Of a stretch of DNA of 64,000 nt, positions 1 through 8,408 are shown in pieces. Both the position numbers and the translations under genes were made by a program. Location of the stretch: positions 1-64,000 of the forward strand of contig CANJPY010000008.1 in the NCBI GenBank assembly GCA_947476255.1. Reading direction: 5' to 3'. The notes beneath the pieces are model-generated. The model was given only the letters and a program-made list of their open reading frames with translations. It was not told the origin of the DNA and made no database searches. The stretch comes from Chthoniobacteraceae bacterium. GTDB taxonomy: Bacteria > Verrucomicrobiota > Verrucomicrobiia > Chthoniobacterales > Chthoniobacteraceae. How positions within the stretch are numbered: the first letter of the stretch is position 1; the number at the start of each line of letters is the position of its first letter.

Positions 1-11
1 CCCACAAACAC

Positions 12-185
12 GCATCCCAAAGGGATGCCAGAGTGTGCTGGGGCTGTCTGAAGCTGCGTGGTACCGGTGAAGAACCTACGCTTGGCGCAGTCTTGCATCC
101 CTCCGGGATGCCTTGTTTTGTGGTCTGAAAACCGGTGGTGTCGCTACGCTCAACCACCGGCAAATGGCTGTGATGCCTCCGGCAT
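12..185. repeat. cluster of four short REP-like palindromes
   Basis: Four inverted repeats lie within 174 bases upstream of ispE. Seen: GCATCCC-aaa-GGGATGC at 12-28, GCATCCC-tcc-GGGATGC at 95-111, CCGGTGGT-N13-ACCACCGG at 132-160, and ATGCC-tcc-GGCAT at 173-185. The first two share the same arms and two have the same TCC loop, so they look like members of one family and not chance hairpins. REP/BIME-type intergenic palindromes mobilised by RAYT transposases have this look. No RAYT gene is in the window and the family identity is inferred. Confidence 0.6.
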
Positions 186-248
186 GTGATCCCTCATTGC
201 CGTTTCTAGGTTGATGGCTTCTAATGAATGGAGCGGCATTCCCTTAAT

Positions 249-1091
249 ATGAATTCAATCACCCGGCTCGCACCCGCAAAAGTCAATCTGTCGCTCAAAA
301 TCCTCGGTTTACGCCCCGATGGGTTTCATGATTTGAGCAGCCTGATGTTGCCTGTCTCCGTTTTTGACGAGTTGGAATTTGAACGAAAGCAAGACGGTGA
401 TTTGGAGTTTACCTGCTCGGCGCCTGATATTCCTGTGGACGAGGGCAACCTTGTGGTTCGAGCGGCCAGACTGTTTTGCAACACTTTTAAAGTGCCCTCC
501 CAGCTTCGAATCTCGCTTAAGAAGGGGATTCCTCACGGTGCGGGCCTTGGGGGAGGGAGCAGCGATGCCGCTTCCACATTGCTGGCACTCGACGCCTTGT
601 TTGAAACCCGGCTTGCCCGCCAGAAACTCGCAGAGCTGGCCGCAATTTTAGGCTCCGATGTCCCGTTTTTTGTGTACGAGTCTGCAGCTTGGATTGCCGG
701 AAGAGGGGAGCGTGTTTCTCCTGTGGACAGCATAAAATCCGTGCCCCTGTTGTTGGTAAAGCCTCCCTTTGGTGTGCCGACCCCATGGGCATACACGCAT
801 TGGCGGGATTCCGAGGAGATTCCCGGCGTTTCTTATGGGGAGCAGTCCTCGGCCGCGGGTCTTCTTTACAACGACTTGGAAAGGCCCGTGTTTCAAAAAT
901 ACTTTCTCCTCGCGGAACTAAAGCGCTGGCTGCTTGAGCAACCAGAAGTCGAAGCCGCACTCATGTCCGGATCGGGGTCAACGGTGTTTGCCGTGCTGCG
1001 TGTCAAGGAAGCGGGACTGGCTTTGAGCGAGCGTCTTGAGAATGAGTTTGGGCCTCATTTATGGGTGCATCTCTGTGAGACGATGCCATAG
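249..1091 (+). CDS. ispE: 4-diphosphocytidyl-2-C-methyl-D-erythritol kinase
   Basis: This GHMP-family kinase phosphorylates the 2-hydroxyl of CDP-methylerythritol in the cytoplasmic MEP (non-mevalonate) isoprenoid pathway. The 280-residue product has the family N-terminus (PAKVNLSL), the glycine/serine-rich ATP loop GAGLGGGSSDAAS at about residues 97-109, and the C-terminal glycine motif SGSGSTVFAV near 240. Length is normal for the family. I chose the ATG at 249 over the in-frame ATG at 228 because homologues begin about six residues before PAKVN. It is a lone plus-strand gene facing mutL head-on (37 bases between stops), behind a cluster of palindromes. Confidence 0.95.
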   Translation: MNSITRLAPAKVNLSLKILGLRPDGFHDLSSLMLPVSVFDELEFERKQDGDLEFTCSAPDIPVDEGNLVVRAARLFCNTFKVPSQLRISLKKGIPHGAGLGGGSSDAASTLLALDALFETRLARQKLAELAAILGSDVPFFVYESAAWIAGRGERVSPVDSIKSVPLLLVKPPFGVPTPWAYTHWRDSEEIPGVSYGEQSSAAGLLYNDLERPVFQKYFLLAELKRWLLEQPEVEAALMSGSGSTVFAVLRVKEAGLALSERLENEFGPHLWVHLCETMP

Positions 1092-1128
1092 ACGTTCCGG
1101 TTGTGCATCTCGCCCGCCACCCTCCCAA

Positions 1129-2997
1129 TCAGGCTTTCCTGCCGAATTTTTTTTCCAATTCGAGATAGCTGATTTGGATCATTGTGGGGCGTCCATGGGG
1201 ACAGCAATAGGGGAGGTCACAGGCCAAAAGGTCTTGCACAAGTTTGACTAGTTCTGGCTCTCGGAGTGTGTCGTTCGCCTTCACTGCGTGGCGGCAGACT
1301 GTTTTGGCAATCATATCCTCTCCCAGGCGGAGGCGTGCGCCCTGCGGCGTGGTCTCGCGCAGGTCGTCGATAATGTCGTGCAGCAATTGAGTGGGATCTT
1401 CGGCCTTGAGAAAAGTAGGGAGAGCGTCGACTTTGAATGTGCCTCCACCGAAGCCCTCCAGGGAGATTCCCGCACGTTCCAGTAATTCTAAATTGCGCTC
1501 CACCCAGTCCCCGTCCCTGGCTCCGAGGCGCAGGGTGAGCGGAAGCAAAAGCCGCTGCGATGGAACTCCTTGGGTTTCCATGCGGCGTTGCATTTCCTCA
1601 AATAAAATACGTTCATGCGCGGCGTGCTGGTCCACCAGGACCAGACCCGAGGCGTTCTCCATGAGGACGTAAAGCTTGCCGAGAATTCCCAGAAATCTAA
1701 ACGTCTCGGGCACTGGAGCGGGAGGCACTTCTGCTTCGGCTTCAGCGCTCCTGTGGACTGGCGGCTCCGCGGGGGGCCGCGGGGGCTCATGCTTGGGCAA
1801 TTGTTCTCGTGGAAGCGCCGACTCCACCGCTGGTTTCGCAGGGTTGCTCCCAATCCGCACTGGGGCGTCCGTGGGCGCTTTGAGAGGCCGCTGTTGGCGT
1901 CCGTTATCGAGCACCAACGGCAAGACAGGAGAGGGCTCTGGAAATGTTTCTGCGGGCGCGGGTGCGGGCGCTGGACCGGGTTTGAACGTGGCGCTCCAAC
2001 GCGCCCTGTCGCTTTCCAATGCTGCACGCACTGCTTCCGCTACAGCGTCGCGGACCTCGGACGGGGCGCGGAAGCGGACCTCTCTTTTTGCAGGGTGTAC
2101 GTTCACATCCACCGCGGCCGGATCCATGTCAAGGAACAAGAAGGTGACGGGGTGTTGGCCCTTCATGAGCGCGGTATGGTAGCCTTCCCGGAGTCCCTGC
2201 GAGAGGCTGATGTTTTCCACGGCCCGTCCATTCAAGAAACACAGTTGTTGCTGGCGGCTGGAGCGACTCAGTCCCACGCGCCCAATGTAGCCTGAAATCT
2301 TGATGCCAAATTTCTCCGATGGCGGAATCTCGAGCATTTCCGCCGCGAGTTCAGGGCCTGACAAATCGCGAATACGGTCTAGGAGTCCGGTCGCTGGCGC
2401 CAACTGAAACGCCACGCGGTCATCCTGCAAATGGACGAAGCTGATTTGCGGATTCCCAATGGCAAGGAGGTGCAACTGATGTTCGACATGACTGGCCTCG
2501 GTCGCTTCAGTGCGCAGAAACTTCCGGCGTGCCGGCAAATTATAAAACAACGAGCGCACTTCGATCTGCGTGCCCGGTGCGTCCCCTCCATCACGCACTG
2601 ACTCAATCTTTCCCGCATTGACCAGAATCTCCGTACCCGCGATGGCGTCGTGCTCGCGGGTGGAAAGTCGGAAGCGCGAAACCGAGGCAATACTTGGAAC
2701 GGCCTCCCCGCGAAACCCTAGGGTGTGTATTGCTGCGAGATCTTCGCCTGAGCGGATTTTACTGGTTGCATGCCGCTCCAGACACAGCAGGGCGTCATCT
2801 CGGTCCATGCCGATGCCATTGTCGGTGACTCGCATCAGCGAGATTCCGCCCCGTCTGGTGAGCACCTCGATCCGGGTTGCATGCGCGTCGATGGAATTCT
2901 CAACGAGCTCCTTGATGACGGCAGCGGGGCGCTCTACGACTTCACCAGCAGCAACCTGACTGGCGACTTCTTCGGACAATAACCGGATGCGGGACAT
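1129..2997 (-). CDS. mutL: DNA mismatch repair protein MutL
   Basis: MutL couples mismatch recognition by MutS to strand removal. The 622-residue product has the GHKL ATPase motifs in order: ELVENSIDAHA near 31-41, DNGIGM near 60, TLGFRGEA near 92. A proline-rich linker (about 345-430) leads to the C-terminal dimerisation domain. That domain carries DQHA-x2-E-x4-E (DQHAAHERILFEE) and CPHGRP near the end, the metal-binding motifs of MutL proteins that nick DNA themselves. It is therefore predicted to be the endonuclease type, which fits a genome without MutH. The gene follows ogt on the same strand after 51 bases, so two DNA-repair genes are probably co-transcribed. No mutS is in the window. 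Confidence 0.95.
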   Translation of the reverse strand: MSRIRLLSEEVASQVAAGEVVERPAAVIKELVENSIDAHATRIEVLTRRGGISLMRVTDNGIGMDRDDALLCLERHATSKIRSGEDLAAIHTLGFRGEAVPSIASVSRFRLSTREHDAIAGTEILVNAGKIESVRDGGDAPGTQIEVRSLFYNLPARRKFLRTEATEASHVEHQLHLLAIGNPQISFVHLQDDRVAFQLAPATGLLDRIRDLSGPELAAEMLEIPPSEKFGIKISGYIGRVGLSRSSRQQQLCFLNGRAVENISLSQGLREGYHTALMKGQHPVTFLFLDMDPAAVDVNVHPAKREVRFRAPSEVRDAVAEAVRAALESDRARWSATFKPGPAPAPAPAETFPEPSPVLPLVLDNGRQQRPLKAPTDAPVRIGSNPAKPAVESALPREQLPKHEPPRPPAEPPVHRSAEAEAEVPPAPVPETFRFLGILGKLYVLMENASGLVLVDQHAAHERILFEEMQRRMETQGVPSQRLLLPLTLRLGARDGDWVERNLELLERAGISLEGFGGGTFKVDALPTFLKAEDPTQLLHDIIDDLRETTPQGARLRLGEDMIAKTVCRHAVKANDTLREPELVKLVQDLLACDLPYCCPHGRPTMIQISYLELEKKFGRKA

Positions 2998-3048
2998 GCC
3001 GAAAGAATGCCGTGAGCCAGTGCAGACGAGAAACGTTAATTTCCATTC

Positions 3049-3498
3049 TTAAAGCAATTGTTCCTTGCGGCCCTGCGCGAGGTGGCGTTCGAAGCTTAAG
3101 AGAGTCGCTTTCCATGCGCCGCCGCACTGGTAGCCTCCGAGGCTTTCTTTTGCCACAACACGGTGACACGGAAGGCGTAACAGGAAGGGGTTGGCGGCAC
3201 AGCGACTCGCCACGCCCCTGGGGGAGGAGGCCGTTTGGAGGGCGAGCGAGCCGTAACTCAGCGAAGTGCCAAGGGGGATGCGCTCCAGTGCTTTCCTAAA
3301 CTGCGCTTCTTTCTCCGACATGGGGGGAGGAAGATTCCATGTCCGCAAGTAAAGGAGTGCAGACAGAAGGTGCTCTGGAAAAAGTTGCAAGGGAGGATTT
3401 TCTGGGAGGGCGACCTCCCGCAGAACTCCGTCCTCGCTCGTTTTTAGGCGAAGAACGAGAGGCCCGAAGCTTGCGTCGCAGGTAGAAACAAGCTTCAC
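3049..3498 (-). CDS. ogt: methylated-DNA--protein-cysteine methyltransferase
   Basis: The protein removes alkyl groups from O6-alkylguanine by suicide transfer to its own cysteine. Seen in the 149-residue product: the active-site motif PCHRVV with the acceptor cysteine at about residue 111, the preceding helix-turn-helix segment GTSLSYGSLALQ, and the CAANPFLLRLPCHRV block. The N-terminal region is shorter than in Ada-type proteins and matches the compact Ogt/MGMT form. It lies upstream of mutL on the same strand, forming a small repair unit. A run of ten G (3525-3534 on the plus strand) sits 26 bases before its start and may affect expression. Confidence 0.9.
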   Translation of the reverse strand: MKLVSTCDASFGPLVLRLKTSEDGVLREVALPENPPLQLFPEHLLSALLYLRTWNLPPPMSEKEAQFRKALERIPLGTSLSYGSLALQTASSPRGVASRCAANPFLLRLPCHRVVAKESLGGYQCGGAWKATLLSFERHLAQGRKEQLL

Positions 3499-3534
3499 AA
3501 TCTGATGCGCAAGAGTGTTTCGGCGGGGGGGGGG

Positions 3535-3939
3535 CTAAAACGACGGCGGGAGAAGCATTTGCCACGCCCAAATGGCCGCGATAACCAGACCTGCTACCAG
3601 AATGAAAAAGAGCCACTTGCCTTGCTGTCTCTCTCGTCTGCGGGCCCTCGGCGCGACCATTCCATCCCCTTGAAGGTACCTGTTGTCAGGCAGCGACACA
3701 CCTCGGTTGGCTCCGCCAAGATCAATACTTGAGGCATTCCGAAGGAAGTTCTCACGCTGCTTTTTCTGAATCTCCTCAGCGATTTTCGGCGCCTTTTGGA
3801 TGAAATTTTCATGGCGCGCCGCAGCTGCCTTAAGCTCAGCCTCCGCTTCCGCAAGCTCCCGTCGTCTTGCTTCAAAGGGGGTCTCTTGTTTGGAGGCCTT
3901 TGCCTTGGTCGCAGGGGCTTTACCTGTTCGAAACAACAT
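3535..3939 (-). CDS. tail-anchored coiled-coil protein, unknown function
   Basis: I do not recognise this 134-residue protein. It has a lysine/alanine-rich N-terminus, a strongly charged helical segment (about 22-65, rich in E, A, K, R) likely to form a coiled coil, a polar linker, a short basic stretch (RARRRERQQGK) and one hydrophobic segment at about 111-129 close to the C-terminus. This suggests a cytoplasmic domain held at the membrane by its tail. The gene is 34 bases downstream of another protein of the same plan (3974-4594), and the pair is followed by ogt. No signal peptide is visible. Confidence 0.65.
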   Translation of the reverse strand: MLFRTGKAPATKAKASKQETPFEARRRELAEAEAELKAAAARHENFIQKAPKIAEEIQKKQRENFLRNASSIDLGGANRGVSLPDNRYLQGDGMVAPRARRRERQQGKWLFFILVAGLVIAAIWAWQMLLPPSF

Positions 3940-3973
3940 AAATAAAACGGTGTTGAAGCGTTTGGAAAGAGGT

Positions 3974-4594
3974 TTATCGGCTCGGGCCGGATGTTAACAG
4001 GGCGATGAAAAGCAGGAGCCCCACAAGCACGAGCGGCAGGGTGAAGGCGAGCCCCGCTTTGAGCCAGTACGTGAAGTCGCGCCCCGCCGGTTCTGCGCCG
4101 TAGTTGGAATGGCCCAACTCACTTGCAATCTCCGTCCCATCACTCTCCGGGGAGGCGATCCGGGGGATGGTTCGTGAATATTCCGCTTTGGCGTCATCCA
4201 AGGCACTGAGGGCGCGGGTCAGCTCCTTACTCAAGTCCTGACCTTCCACTCCTTTAAGGTCGAGGCTCTCGAAGTATTGAAGATGCAGCGTAAAACTCTC
4301 TTTGATCCCGCTCAACATTTGGGCCCTTCGCTGGGTTTCAAACTCCTCCCGTTCCACGATCACTAATGCGCGAGTCAGTTTGTCGATCATCTCTGCACGG
4401 CCTGCTTGGAGCTGTTCCTGCCGCCTGCTTAGTTCCTCGAGTTCACGTTTTTGACGCTCAATCACGTCTTGTTGACGCTTGAGGGAAAGCAGCTGTTCCT
4501 GAGCCTTTTGAACTTGGGAATCAAGGTGTTCGGGGGAAACTTCGTCTTCCGAAAGTTCAAAGTTTTCTTGAGGAGAGCGGGAGCGGTCGGCCAT
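3974..4594 (-). CDS. tail-anchored coiled-coil protein, unknown function
   Basis: A 206-residue protein of unknown function. Residues about 20-75 form a glutamine/glutamate/arginine-rich helix with heptad-like leucines (QEQLLSLKRQQDVIERQKRE), a probable coiled coil. A mixed middle region follows, and residues about 178-200 are a hydrophobic segment near the C-terminus. There is no N-terminal signal peptide, so the bulk should be cytoplasmic and tail-anchored. It is the first of two adjacent genes with this architecture, 34 bases apart and probably co-transcribed. The shared plan suggests partners in one membrane-attached assembly, which is inference. Confidence 0.7.
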   Translation of the reverse strand: MADRSRSPQENFELSEDEVSPEHLDSQVQKAQEQLLSLKRQQDVIERQKRELEELSRRQEQLQAGRAEMIDKLTRALVIVEREEFETQRRAQMLSGIKESFTLHLQYFESLDLKGVEGQDLSKELTRALSALDDAKAEYSRTIPRIASPESDGTEIASELGHSNYGAEPAGRDFTYWLKAGLAFTLPLVLVGLLLFIALLTSGPSR

Positions 4595-4753
4595 GTGCGT
4601 GGGAGTGGTTTAACAGCCTTCTCACACGGAGCTTTTTGAAGCCAGAAATTTTAATGAAAACATGCATCTAATTTTAGGTTTAGCGCAAACACAACGCTTC
4701 CCTCGGATTTATGGATGCAGGATCGAGAAATGTGTTGACTCTTTTCCCCGAGA

Positions 4754-5698
4754 CTAGCCCGCCACAAATGTGCTCCCAAAACGAATCCAGAGGGGGATCG
4801 TGAAGAACCCAAGGGCTGTGCTTGCGAGAATAATCTGAACGGAGAACTTGCTGTCGGCGCCATGCATCCGGCACAGCACGACCGGCATCATTGCGGAGGG
4901 CATCGCAGCCTGAATCACCAGAATATTGCGTAACGCTGCAGGCATCGGAAACCAGCGGGCAATCGCAAGCACCAGCATGGGAAGAACCGCCATTCTGGCC
5001 AGCAGTGCAAGCGTAACAGGTTTGTATTTGAAGGGCTCCTGAGTCGTTTGCCTCATCTGGTCAAACATGGTTGCCCCTGTCAGGAGGATTGCCAGGGGAA
5101 TTGCCGTTTGACCAAGCATATGCAGGGATTTTCTAAAAAACGCAGGCAGCCATTGGTTGAAGTGCAGCAGGTTTAATCCCCCGGAGCCAATCACCGCCAG
5201 TCCGGGGGCGCTCAGCAAATGCTTCCAAGAGTCGCCACGTTTTGCCTTCACCAAGACCCAGCAACCCACGCTCCACATGGCAATATCGACTCCCAAATTG
5301 TGCATGAACAACACCCCCAGCGTTTCTTTGTCATACAGCGATTCCACCAATGGGATGACCAAATAACCAAAGTTCTGGATCCCCGCAGTGATGATGCCAG
5401 CACTGTGGGTTTCATGAGGCAGGCGTAATGGTGCCAGCATCAAGGCGACTATTCCCATGCTGCCGACAATCAAGCCGAACCCCAACAGCGGAGGAAATGC
5501 GAGATCACTCGCTTTCGCGAGCAACGAATTGCCCAAAACCGTATCCGCAATCAGGCAGGGAAGGAGAACGTTGACGCCAAGTTTGAGGAGTGTTCGATCT
5601 GCATTCGGTTCCATCCACTGAAGCCGCCGACAGAGTGCACCCACGCCCAATAATATAAAAACTGGGGCCGTAAATTTTAAGAGCTCGAAGAAATTCAC
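4754..5698 (-). CDS. AEC-family (auxin efflux carrier-like) permease
   Basis: A 314-residue integral membrane protein with about ten hydrophobic segments. It opens with the typical AEC N-terminus (FTAPVFILLGVGALCRRL) and has the family's polar break between two five-helix halves (ITAGIQNFGYLVIPL in the first half, GATMFDQM in the middle, VIQAAMPSAMMPVVL in the second). Members move small organic acids, auxins or malate; the substrate cannot be read from sequence. Its start lies 2 bases after the stop of the upstream secreted-protein gene, so the two are translationally close and probably one operon. Confidence 0.85.
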   Translation of the reverse strand: MNFFELLKFTAPVFILLGVGALCRRLQWMEPNADRTLLKLGVNVLLPCLIADTVLGNSLLAKASDLAFPPLLGFGLIVGSMGIVALMLAPLRLPHETHSAGIITAGIQNFGYLVIPLVESLYDKETLGVLFMHNLGVDIAMWSVGCWVLVKAKRGDSWKHLLSAPGLAVIGSGGLNLLHFNQWLPAFFRKSLHMLGQTAIPLAILLTGATMFDQMRQTTQEPFKYKPVTLALLARMAVLPMLVLAIARWFPMPAALRNILVIQAAMPSAMMPVVLCRMHGADSKFSVQIILASTALGFFTIPLWIRFGSTFVAG

Positions 5699-5700
5699 CG

Positions 5701-6195
5701 TTAAGAAGCCGCAGGTTTGAGCGCAGGAAAGCGAGCTTGGATGAGGAGGATTTCTTTTGGATGAAGCCCGCGCAGTTGCAGAATTCCATCAGAGACTGGG
5801 CGGTCGATGAGAATGTCATTCGGGATGAGGCGTGCGATTTTACTATCGCCAACGTAAGCAACCAAAGATTTGCCGCGGTTGGTTGCACTGATGTTTGCCA
5901 AGGTCATTTGCCCGGAGGGGTCGAGTTTGAAGAGCGCCAACCATTCTCCTGATTTGTTTTGGTATACGTAAGCGCCAACGATTTGGCGCTCGCTCAGACT
6001 CGCCGCGCTTTCATGGAAAATATGTCGCTCCGGACTCCCCACATGGACGGGCATGGCAAAGGGATCTGCCGTGGCGGCATCGACTTCGGCGTAAAATCTG
6101 ATGGTAAGGGCTTGCTTGCGTCCTCCTGCATGCGCCGGGGAAACGCAGCAAGCAAGGATTACAACCGCTGCGAGGATACGTTTGAGGAGGTGCAT
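5701..6195 (-). CDS. secreted protein of unknown function
   Basis: A 164-residue product with a clear signal peptide (LLKRILAAVVILACCVSPAHA, cleavage after AHA near residue 24). The mature part is a mixed beta-rich domain with no motif I recognise. I chose the ATG at 6195 because it places the signal peptide at the N-terminus; a longer reading to 6318 adds a hydrophilic extension without homology signals. The gene is transcribed away from the BsuPI-like gene at 6262, with 66 bases of shared promoter space, and stops 2 bases before the AEC permease. Confidence 0.7.
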   Translation of the reverse strand: MHLLKRILAAVVILACCVSPAHAGGRKQALTIRFYAEVDAATADPFAMPVHVGSPERHIFHESAASLSERQIVGAYVYQNKSGEWLALFKLDPSGQMTLANISATNRGKSLVAYVGDSKIARLIPNDILIDRPVSDGILQLRGLHPKEILLIQARFPALKPAAS

Positions 6196-6261
6196 GAGGT
6201 TCAAGAGTGCGACAGTTGTCTCAAGTTTGCAAACTGCCAAAACACTCTCTACTCTTTGCCA

Positions 6262-6876
6262 ATGCGTTGCTTTTTGAAACATACTTTCATTTTTTTCGGG
6301 TTTCCGTTGCTTTTGCATGCTGAAAATACCCCTCCGGCGGATTCTGCCAGAGGGGTGTGGCCTTCCTTAAAACGCACCTGGCATGCAACGGTCGACGGTG
6401 CTGAAGCCGCTGCAAAAGCAGCGGGGTCCGCTGTGCACTCTGTGTCTCATTCCGTCGTGGATGTCTTCTCGCCCAGTGCGTCCAAGTCGGATTCCTCATC
6501 GGCTCCCAAGTCGTCGCTTAAAGTGGCCCTCGCTTGCACGCCGTCACCTCTCGACCTCAAACAAACCCGAAACCTCACCGTTTTGGTGAAGGTCTTTAAT
6601 GGCGGTAAGAAGACCCAGTTGCTGGAATTTTCCTCCTTTCAGAGAGTCGACGCCGTACTAAGGGATGCCTCAGGTAAAATTGTGTCCCGCGCCACGCTCG
6701 CCACTCCCCTCCGCACTGACGAACCAGCGCTCGTGACGGTCAACCCCGGGGAGCGACTCGAATATGCGCTGTCTTTGCCGACCGTAGGAATGATTGCAGG
6801 CAAGGCATACAGGTTGGAGGCTGCGCTCGTTGGACAGTCTGGCCTCACTGCCGCAATGGAAATTACCCCGAAATAA
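6262..6876 (+). CDS. secreted BsuPI-like (intracellular proteinase inhibitor domain) protein
   Basis: A 204-residue product: short signal peptide (FLKHTFIFFGFPLLLHA), a Ser/Ala-rich low-complexity linker (about 35-85), then a beta-sandwich domain of about 110 residues resembling BsuPI (PF12690). The domain shows LTVLVKVFNGGKKTQLLEF, then a VDAVLRD strand, then NPGERLEYALSL. In Bacillus BsuPI inhibits an intracellular protease, but most homologues with signal peptides have no tested role, so only the fold is claimed. The in-frame reading extends upstream to 5959, but that part overlaps the opposite gene; the ATG at 6262 gives the signal peptide. Confidence 0.7.
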   Translation: MRCFLKHTFIFFGFPLLLHAENTPPADSARGVWPSLKRTWHATVDGAEAAAKAAGSAVHSVSHSVVDVFSPSASKSDSSSAPKSSLKVALACTPSPLDLKQTRNLTVLVKVFNGGKKTQLLEFSSFQRVDAVLRDASGKIVSRATLATPLRTDEPALVTVNPGERLEYALSLPTVGMIAGKAYRLEAALVGQSGLTAAMEITPK

Positions 6877-6963
6877 CTGCCACGCTTTTCCCGGCGCAGA
6901 TGCCGTTTAAAAACATGAATCCCTCTACCAGAAAAATTTAGAAGCAACCGCGCCGCGCCAAAT

Positions 6964-8262
6964 GTGATCGCATCCAGAATGGGAGGCTTTGCGGCGGTGT
7001 GCTTTTCAACAAATTATCTGTCATTCGTGTCTTCCCCCCCACAACTCCTACAGCGGCGTTTATTATCGGGATTGTTTTTTTTGCAGGCGCACGCCATTGC
7101 ACTTTGGTTTGTTCCTTTCAGTTCGATTCTCAAGTCACATGACCTCGGGCATCTTACCCCGTGGGCCTTTGCTACCGGAGCCGTGGCTTCACTGATCTCT
7201 CCAATGCTCACGGGAACGCTCGCGGACAGGCATCTTTCGCCCAACACGATCCTGCGGGGGCTCGCGTTAGGAATGGCCCTTCTCCTCGCTGCCACTTTTT
7301 GGGCTATCGAACATCACTGGAACCAGTTTTTGATTCTGGCACTGGTGCAGTTGTTGCAGCTGTGTTTCGCGCCGAGCTGGGGAGTCACTTCCATGCTGGT
7401 GCTCGCGCAGTTACCGGATCCAGGACGTCAATTTGGTTCCCTTAGGGTATGGGGAACGTTTGGCTGGATGGCTGCCGGTCCCTTGGTGAGTTTGATTCTG
7501 CACGCCGACGGTTCTTCAATGTGCGGCTATGTGGCCGCTCTGGCGTGGCTTGGGCTAGCGGCTCTCGCTCTATTGCTGCCCACGGTTTCCCCTCAAGGGG
7601 CACGTACGCCGTTAACTTTAAAGAGCCTCTTGGGAATCGAGACTTTTGCCCTTCTGCGCCACCCCCAGCACCGGGCCTTGTTTCTGAGCGCAGGGTTATT
7701 AAGCATCCCTCTGGCTGCTTTTTACCCCTACACTCCGCTCCAGCTCCAGGATCTCGGGGTGGAAAAAACAAGCGCGGCCATGGCTCTTGGGCAGGTTTTT
7801 GAAGCCGTCTCCATGTACGCCATGGCTCCTCTGCTGGTGCGCTTCCGGTTGCGTTCGATTTTTGTTTTCGCCATCGGCGCCGCTGTCTTGCGATATCTTG
7901 TGTTCGCTTCAAATACATTAACGGGAGTGTTTTTTGGAATCCTTCTACACGGTGTTTGCTTCACTCTGTTTTTTATCCCCGCTCAGATTTACATCGAACA
8001 GCGGCTTCCAAAGGAGCTGCGTTTCCGCGCCCAGGCGCTCATGACATTGCTCATCAGTGGCTTTGGTAACCTTTTTGGCTTTCTTGGGTGTGGCGCCCTG
8101 CACAGCGTCTGTTCGCGCGGTGAATTCACCAACTGGTCTCTTTACTGGCTGATCTTGGCCGGTGTTGTGGCCTTGGTGGGGGGCTACTTTTGGATGACCT
8201 ACAGGCCCGTGGACGAAAATCCCGGAGAATTACTCGCAAAAGCATCCCTTGCTTCACCATAA
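6964..8262 (+). CDS. MFS transporter, nucleoside:H+ symporter-like
   Basis: A 432-residue protein with about twelve hydrophobic segments in two six-helix halves. The stretch GSLRVWGTFGWMAAGPLV near residue 160 and the FYPYTPLQLQDLGV and ALGQVFEAVSMYAM segments in the second half match the NupG/Nuc_H_symport and LacY-like branch of the major facilitator superfamily. Likely role is inner-membrane proton-driven import of nucleosides or sugars; the substrate is not determinable. The start is uncertain: residues 1-25 are only weakly hydrophobic and a later start could be used. It stands alone between the BsuPI-like gene and the long dehydrogenase gene. Confidence 0.8.
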   Translation: MIASRMGGFAAVCFSTNYLSFVSSPPQLLQRRLLSGLFFLQAHAIALWFVPFSSILKSHDLGHLTPWAFATGAVASLISPMLTGTLADRHLSPNTILRGLALGMALLLAATFWAIEHHWNQFLILALVQLLQLCFAPSWGVTSMLVLAQLPDPGRQFGSLRVWGTFGWMAAGPLVSLILHADGSSMCGYVAALAWLGLAALALLLPTVSPQGARTPLTLKSLLGIETFALLRHPQHRALFLSAGLLSIPLAAFYPYTPLQLQDLGVEKTSAAMALGQVFEAVSMYAMAPLLVRFRLRSIFVFAIGAAVLRYLVFASNTLTGVFFGILLHGVCFTLFFIPAQIYIEQRLPKELRFRAQALMTLLISGFGNLFGFLGCGALHSVCSRGEFTNWSLYWLILAGVVALVGGYFWMTYRPVDENPGELLAKASLASP

Positions 8263-8408
8263 AGCGGGTGCGAGCCCGGTCGACCGTCCTTTCCTCGCGG
8301 CTGTTTTCAAATTCACCCCTACGTTCTATGCGCGCCAGGGGTTGAACTGAGGACACACGTAGTCTGGACTTACGTGCAGTCCTGAAGTTCGGTGTTTTTC
8401 CTATTATC

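Noticed and set aside
8263-8408. Possible short gene or RNA before the large fusion gene
   Set aside because: Only short frames without start context and no stable repeat or terminator were found.
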